The position numbers and the translations under genes are program-made. 22,125 bases of DNA from a virus: the IMG/VR virus record IMGVR_UViG_3300021354_000037, positions 1-22,125 of that record. One strand, given 5' to 3'. The notes beneath the pieces were generated by a model. That model did no database searches. It saw nothing but the letters and a program-made list of their open reading frames with translations, and was not told the DNA's origin. Every line of letters starts with the position of its first letter. The stretch's first letter is position 1. Shown here piece after piece: positions 17,965-22,125 of this stretch.

Positions 17965-18450
17965 TTATGCCTTAGGTGGTAAGTGAATGTTCTTTTCACT
18001 TAGTGCAGTTGTGTTGAAGCGAAGGTATGTCTGTGGGAGTCGTCCATCTTGTGACACGTGGCAGTACGAAGGATCACCCTGCTGACCATGGGAGATAGTC
18101 AACGGGTTCTTGCTACCGTCAACGCCTACGATTAGTGCTGTGTGGTCGCCAGTTCCCTTGCCGTACACGATAACGTCACCAGGCTTTACGTCCTTGAGAG
18201 CAATCTTTTGACCGTGGGAAAGCAGTGTGCCTGTGTAGCCTGTGTGGTTGTAGCCCATGCCGTTAGGGTCTGGTGCGCCAGCCCAGTTGTAGCAGAGGGT
18301 AACAAACGAAGAACAGTCAGCGTTGACTGGCAGTGAGCCAGGCTTGCCAATACCACTCATGCGGTTAGGACCCTGTGTGTAATTAAACTTAGCGTGGTTA
18401 GCCGCAGCCCACTTGGCCCAAGCAACTATTCCTTGTCTTACGTCTGTCAT
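17965..18450 (-). CDS. Endolysin, NlpC/P60 or CHAP-like cysteine peptidase
   Basis: 161 residues. Cys46 in NADCSSFVTLCYNWAG, His103 in GDHTALIVGV and the preceding KPGDVIVYGKG loop are the catalytic core of NlpC/P60 peptidases that cut peptidoglycan stem peptides. No signal peptide is present, so release would need a holin, encoded next. No separate cell-wall-binding domain is visible; the C-terminal 25 residues are too short. AAAGGAAAATT precedes the ATG. Confidence 0.92.
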   Translation of the reverse strand: MTDVRQGIVAWAKWAAANHAKFNYTQGPNRMSGIGKPGSLPVNADCSSFVTLCYNWAGAPDPNGMGYNHTGYTGTLLSHGQKIALKDVKPGDVIVYGKGTGDHTALIVGVDGSKNPLTISHGQQGDPSYCHVSQDGRLPQTYLRFNTTALSEKNIHLPPKA

Positions 18451-18462
18451 AATTTTCCTTTA

Positions 18463-19065
18463 TTAAGAGATACCTATAACGCTCATGTTGCCATTGAAAA
18501 AAACTCCAGCAGAAGCACCAGGCGTAACTTGACCTTGAATTACTTGAGTTCCTGAGACAGAACTTAAAAGGTAACTTCCCGTCACCGTTACCGATTGAGC
18601 GTTAAGCGCACCGTAGGTAGTACCTGATGTTGCTCCGTATAAAGATCCACCAACCCTTATCCCAATGCTACAAGTTCCTGCTGTAGCAGTAGTCATTCTT
18701 ACTGTGCAAGAAATCTGAACTAAATAGTTAGAAAATCCAGAAGCAGTAATTGTCCAAGCACTAGGTGTATAAGTAGTACCTGCGGACATAGAAGTATTTG
18801 CGTTGGCGTTTGTAACCGCCCATGCTTGAGAGGTTTTCCCTGCTACCCAATTAGTTCCGTCCCATATTAAAACTTGACCTATTGTTGTAGGAGCAGCAGT
18901 AACAGGGTAAGCTGTGGTATTAAGCGAAGTTGCATTACCAGACGCAGTGCTAAATGATGTTGTTTGTGACGTAGGAAAGTCACCCCACTTGACCTGGTTG
19001 CCGTTACCGACAGATACCAGGGGGCGGTTAGCCTGATTTACAGGTGGGATGTTTGTCTGGTTCAT
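18463..19065 (-). CDS. Tail-fibre/virion surface protein with C1q-like C-terminus
   Basis: 200 residues. The N-terminal part has IPPVNQANRPLVSVGNGNQVKWGDFP, then IGQVLIWDGTNWVAGK, a motif frequent at the base of phage fibres. The C-terminal 110 residues are Ser/Thr/Gly-rich beta strands ending NGNMSVIGIS, similar in texture to TNF/C1q-like jelly-roll trimer heads. It probably forms a receptor-binding or decoration trimer. Coupled to the 904-residue protein by TAATG. Assignment is by texture and position rather than a catalytic motif. Confidence 0.78.
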   Translation of the reverse strand: MNQTNIPPVNQANRPLVSVGNGNQVKWGDFPTSQTTSFSTASGNATSLNTTAYPVTAAPTTIGQVLIWDGTNWVAGKTSQAWAVTNANANTSMSAGTTYTPSAWTITASGFSNYLVQISCTVRMTTATAGTCSIGIRVGGSLYGATSGTTYGALNAQSVTVTGSYLLSSVSGTQVIQGQVTPGASAGVFFNGNMSVIGIS

Positions 19066-21779
19066 TATGAAGTAGCGACGTTAGTGTACGTGTAAGGAGA
19101 AAGTGTCTTGAACATAACTACACAGTCACCCTCAAAGCCGTTCTCGTAGTTGTCACGACGCTTGTGAGGAATCCAGTCCAGCGATTCAATGACACAAGGG
19201 GCGCTGATTGGACCTTCGGTGTAGGTAACAACGTCTTGAATTTGACGTAGGTTCTCTAGCCAACTGAAGTTGTCGTAAGGGTCAATAAACACTTCCATGC
19301 CGTCAACCACGTCTATTGAGGACAGCTGGAATACAGCAGAGATGCTTGTACCCTGAACAACTGTTGGCCATGCCTTGAGAGTCCAACGGTGAAGCGTTGG
19401 TGAGTTAGCGTTGCTAGAACCAGCGTTCAGCGTTACTGTTACTTGGAACTGGTTGGCACGAACAGTTGAGCCATCAGTGTTTAGAATCTGAGTGGTGGTG
19501 TCGTATGATCCGTTGCCAGAGAAGGCAGTGATGTTGGCACTCTTTGGGCTAGGCATGTCAGGGTCAGAGATAACTGTGGCCGCGACTGAACAACCAGTTG
19601 GGTTCACTGCGTTGTAAGCAAAGCCGAATCCAACCTTGGCATCAGGGATACCGTAGTCAAAGTAACCAGAAGTAATTGAGCCAGACGCAACGTAGGTGTT
19701 GCCGTTTGCTGGCACAACAGTCATCAGGCCGTTGACGTTGGTAGCCTTTGGAGCGTAGATTCCCTTGCCACCAATAGCCATAACCGGAAGGTTACGAACT
19801 GGGTCCCAGACAAGTGAGTTAATCATTCCCTGTCCGGTGCCGTAAGCGTATGAACCTGTGTAAGGAACCATAACGTCAGAAGCGTAAGCTGGTGCAAGTG
19901 GGTCGCCAGCAATGAATGTGCCAAGGTCAAGTCGACCTAGACCAGTGCTCTGTGTGTCGTACTGATTCCATGAGAACCAGATGTAACGTCCATCACCAAT
20001 GATTGCTGTGACTGGCTGGCTAAGTGGCTGAATGACGTTAGGGATAACTGGACCAGATTTAAGGTCACCAGTCTGTGTAGCCGTTGGGTCGTAAAGGCTA
20101 AGGGTTTGAGCCATGCGGATACCACGGTTAGTGCCAATGAAAATAAAGTTAAGGTATGACGTAATACACGTTGGGTATTCGTCAGGAGACATTGGTAGTG
20201 CCTGTACTGGTGTGTTTAACTGGAACGGCTGGAACACGCTGGTGTTACTTGTGGCCGATACACCAGTTGACGTTGTAGTACTTGATCCTTGAAAACTAGA
20301 ACGGTAAATGCAACCACCGTAAATGTTGCCTGAAGAACCCTTAACGTAACCAGAGTAGTAAATCTGCGTGTAGCCACCAGTCATGTCTGACCATACCCAT
20401 GATGGGTTCTCGTGGGTGTACAGAACGTCTGCAAGAACAGAGCTAGATACAATACCACCAGTGGCAGAAAGCCCTAATACAAGACCAGGGTCAGAGAACG
20501 TAAATGTATTTGAACCTGCTGTTGTGTACTTGACTTTGTAGGTACCTGACAAAACGCTTGGGTGGTCGCCAACCGCAGTTGCAGCCACCTGATACGAGTA
20601 GTAAAGGTTTGCACTAATCGCTGAAGGGTTGGTGGTTGTGTAGACAAAACTTGAACCACCAATAGAAGTTACAATGCCCGTGTCAACAAAAGTATTAAGA
20701 ATAAGTTGAGGTGTACTGTTGTCGTAGAAAGTGTAACTAACAGTTACGGTGTCATTGACAGCAACGCTAAGACCTGAGACACTGGTGCAAGTTACTGCAG
20801 TACCAGTAATACTGATGTTTCCAGCATTACTTAAAGACTTAGGAATAGTCATAGTTGAAGATACTGCCGTAGCAGTAATAGTAAATGGTTGACCGATGCT
20901 TAGACCATGAGCTGTGTCTGTAGTTGCTGTCCAGGTGTTTGTCATTGTGCCATCGTCTTGTGCTGAAAGCAAAACAACGTTTACGTCATTGACACTTGGC
21001 ACAGCACCGTATTGAGGAAACAACGTTGCAGTTCTTGGTTGAAAGGCGTATAAACGTGAATTACGCGAAGCAATTATTTGGTCGTTAGCCCAACGAACAA
21101 GATCGTAACCACCAGTGAAATTAGTAGTAACGTCGTTAGCCGCGTACAGACGGAACTCACTGGCTCCAGTTATGTAAGGTGCGCCAGAACGACCAATGTT
21201 AGAGAACCAAACACCAGTGTCAGTAGCAATAAATGTGTAAGTGTCGTTAGCGTCAATGCTACGAATTACGCTAGGGGTAGAGCCACCGTATACCGTGTTG
21301 TATGTACAAGTAGTAGGCGAACCCCACGCTCCCGAAGTTGAAGTGGTGTAGTAGACAACGCTTGAGCCATTGACTACAACCACCTTGTCTCCACAACGGG
21401 TGGCCAACATGTTGTTGTTAGCAGTAAGAGCATCTACACGCTCAACGTCAGGTAGGAGTTTTGCCTGAAGTGGGTACGAAAATACGTCAACGCCTTTAGA
21501 GTTGTAGAAGCGAGTCTCCTGTGAGTCACCCTTACGGTCTAGTGAGTACTGTCCAGCACCCATTGACCATTCAACTTGCTCACGGCGCCAGAGTCCCTCA
21601 GTGTTTACTGTTCCTTCGCCCACGATGTTGGTCATCATGATTGACTGACGCTGTGGTGGGATTGACTTGTGACGGAACGCTTCGCGACGGTACGGCTCAA
21701 ACGAAGTGTCTAGAACAAAGTTACGAGCAGCACCACTAGACGGTGTAACCGTGACGGAATAAGGCCACTGAGCAGTCAT
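19065..21779 (-). CDS. Large tail/virion protein with propeller-like repeats
   Basis: 904 residues, largest protein in the window. It begins with a conserved-looking head region (LDTSFEPYRREAFRHKSIPPQRQSI, then EGLWRREQVEWSMGAGQYSLDRK), then repeated strands with DRVVVVNG-, TFIATDTGVWFSN- and YIWFSWNQYDT-type blades typical of a beta-propeller. Residues about 270-450 form a distinct Thr/Ser-rich insertion resembling Ig-like tail domains (HGLSIGQPFTITAT). The C-terminus (SAVFQLSSIDVVDGMEVF, IDPYDNFSWLENLRQIQDVV) recurs in actinophage minor tail proteins. Probably part of the tail tip or fibre base. TAATG junctions both sides. Confidence 0.85.
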   Translation of the reverse strand: MTAQWPYSVTVTPSSGAARNFVLDTSFEPYRREAFRHKSIPPQRQSIMMTNIVGEGTVNTEGLWRREQVEWSMGAGQYSLDRKGDSQETRFYNSKGVDVFSYPLQAKLLPDVERVDALTANNNMLATRCGDKVVVVNGSSVVYYTTSTSGAWGSPTTCTYNTVYGGSTPSVIRSIDANDTYTFIATDTGVWFSNIGRSGAPYITGASEFRLYAANDVTTNFTGGYDLVRWANDQIIASRNSRLYAFQPRTATLFPQYGAVPSVNDVNVVLLSAQDDGTMTNTWTATTDTAHGLSIGQPFTITATAVSSTMTIPKSLSNAGNISITGTAVTCTSVSGLSVAVNDTVTVSYTFYDNSTPQLILNTFVDTGIVTSIGGSSFVYTTTNPSAISANLYYSYQVAATAVGDHPSVLSGTYKVKYTTAGSNTFTFSDPGLVLGLSATGGIVSSSVLADVLYTHENPSWVWSDMTGGYTQIYYSGYVKGSSGNIYGGCIYRSSFQGSSTTTSTGVSATSNTSVFQPFQLNTPVQALPMSPDEYPTCITSYLNFIFIGTNRGIRMAQTLSLYDPTATQTGDLKSGPVIPNVIQPLSQPVTAIIGDGRYIWFSWNQYDTQSTGLGRLDLGTFIAGDPLAPAYASDVMVPYTGSYAYGTGQGMINSLVWDPVRNLPVMAIGGKGIYAPKATNVNGLMTVVPANGNTYVASGSITSGYFDYGIPDAKVGFGFAYNAVNPTGCSVAATVISDPDMPSPKSANITAFSGNGSYDTTTQILNTDGSTVRANQFQVTVTLNAGSSNANSPTLHRWTLKAWPTVVQGTSISAVFQLSSIDVVDGMEVFIDPYDNFSWLENLRQIQDVVTYTEGPISAPCVIESLDWIPHKRRDNYENGFEGDCVVMFKTLSPYTYTNVATS

Positions 21780-22125
21780 TACCAGCTCCTTACTTTGGTG
21801 TACTGACGCTGTAGACGGTCAGCTTCCTCGCTCATCCTTTGCATACGACGATTAATCAAAGCGTTCACCGAACCAGACACAGCACCGGCAGGTACTTCTT
21901 GTGCCTTGCGTGGGTCAGGCTGAGACTCCATAAAGTTACGTGAGATTTCACGAGGTAACGTTAGGTCAATCTCAGCACCGAGTGGTGGCAAGTCAAGCAT
22001 GGTAGGCGTCATGTTTGGGATGTTAGGTGAGTTAGCACCACCAATAGCCACGGCAGTTCCGTTGGCAGTGGCAACAGCACTCATGGTTACAGTGGCCGCA
22101 CCGACGTTGATAGACGAGATAGTGG
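21779..22125 (-). CDS. Virion-associated protein, 5' end outside window
   Basis: C-terminal part of a structural protein. An ATG exists at 22084, but the frame stays open to the edge and reads TISSINVGAATVT directly into MSAVATANGTAVAIGG, which is one continuous beta-rich, Ala/Thr-rich stretch, so the true start lies further right. It is followed by a proline-rich linker (SPNIPNMTPTMLDLPPLG), then a charged helix INRRMQRMSEEADRLQRQY. This mixture of fibrous strands and a terminal coiled coil suits a tail connector or fibre base. TAATG links it to the 904-residue gene. Confidence 0.7.
   Translation of the reverse strand, partial: TISSINVGAATVTMSAVATANGTAVAIGGANSPNIPNMTPTMLDLPPLGAEIDLTLPREISRNFMESQPDPRKAQEVPAGAVSGSVNALINRRMQRMSEEADRLQRQYTKVRSW

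Overview
This window reads as part of a tailed double-stranded DNA phage genome. The host is probably an actinobacterium: there are two WhiB-family regulators, an Rpf-like muralytic domain and leaderless-type promoters. The moderate GC content and small compact genes would fit a freshwater actinobacterial phage, but that host guess is inference. All recognisable protein genes lie on the minus strand, so transcription runs from right to left. Most neighbours overlap by 1 to 8 bases (TAATG, ATGA, GTGA junctions), which indicates translational coupling. No tRNA, rRNA, CRISPR array, integrase or insertion sequence was seen.

Right to left: (1) 22125-18463, three virion or tail proteins, the first open at the window edge. 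(2) 18450-17214, a lysis-like block with an NlpC/P60-type endolysin, a holin-like membrane protein and a permuted papain-like hydrolase. (3) 17155-14689, a metallophosphoesterase, a three-helix membrane protein, two tiny genes and a glycosyltransferase-methyltransferase fusion. (4) A near-consensus promoter at 14650-14678, with a palindrome filling its spacer, drives the recombination and replication genes: a Cas4/RecB-like Fe-S exonuclease, an ERF annealing protein, an exported Rpf-like protein, a frameshifted cytosine-5 DNA methyltransferase, a winged-helix replication protein, a resolvase-like nuclease, a glycosyltransferase, small zinc-ribbon proteins, SSB, two WhiB proteins and a protein carrying a DnaA domain IV-like DNA-binding domain.

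(5) 6187-6521 is a candidate replication origin. It holds three GGATACCCTC repeats, an AT-rich tract, a strong leftward promoter and, on the opposite strand, an extended -10 promoter followed by a compact predicted three-way-junction RNA. (6) 6186-4509 is a tightly coupled operon of six small, mostly unknown genes ending in a strong terminator. (7) 4454-3500 is about 950 bases without protein genes. Two near-consensus promoters diverge there with only 4 bp between their -35 boxes. Leftward lies a 67-nt promoter-to-terminator small RNA. Rightward lies about 800 nt of sequence rich in possible stems, a candidate giant structured RNA. (8) 3499-1 holds two 43-residue proteins, a proteasome-beta/HslV-like Ntn hydrolase, two small proteins, a holin-like protein, an unknown protein and the terminase large subunit, cut by the left edge.

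The strongest candidates for something undescribed are the three RNA-like elements, the HslV-like protein, the DnaA-domain-IV protein with its adjacent repeats, and the out-of-frame overlap between a WhiB gene and that DnaA-like gene.
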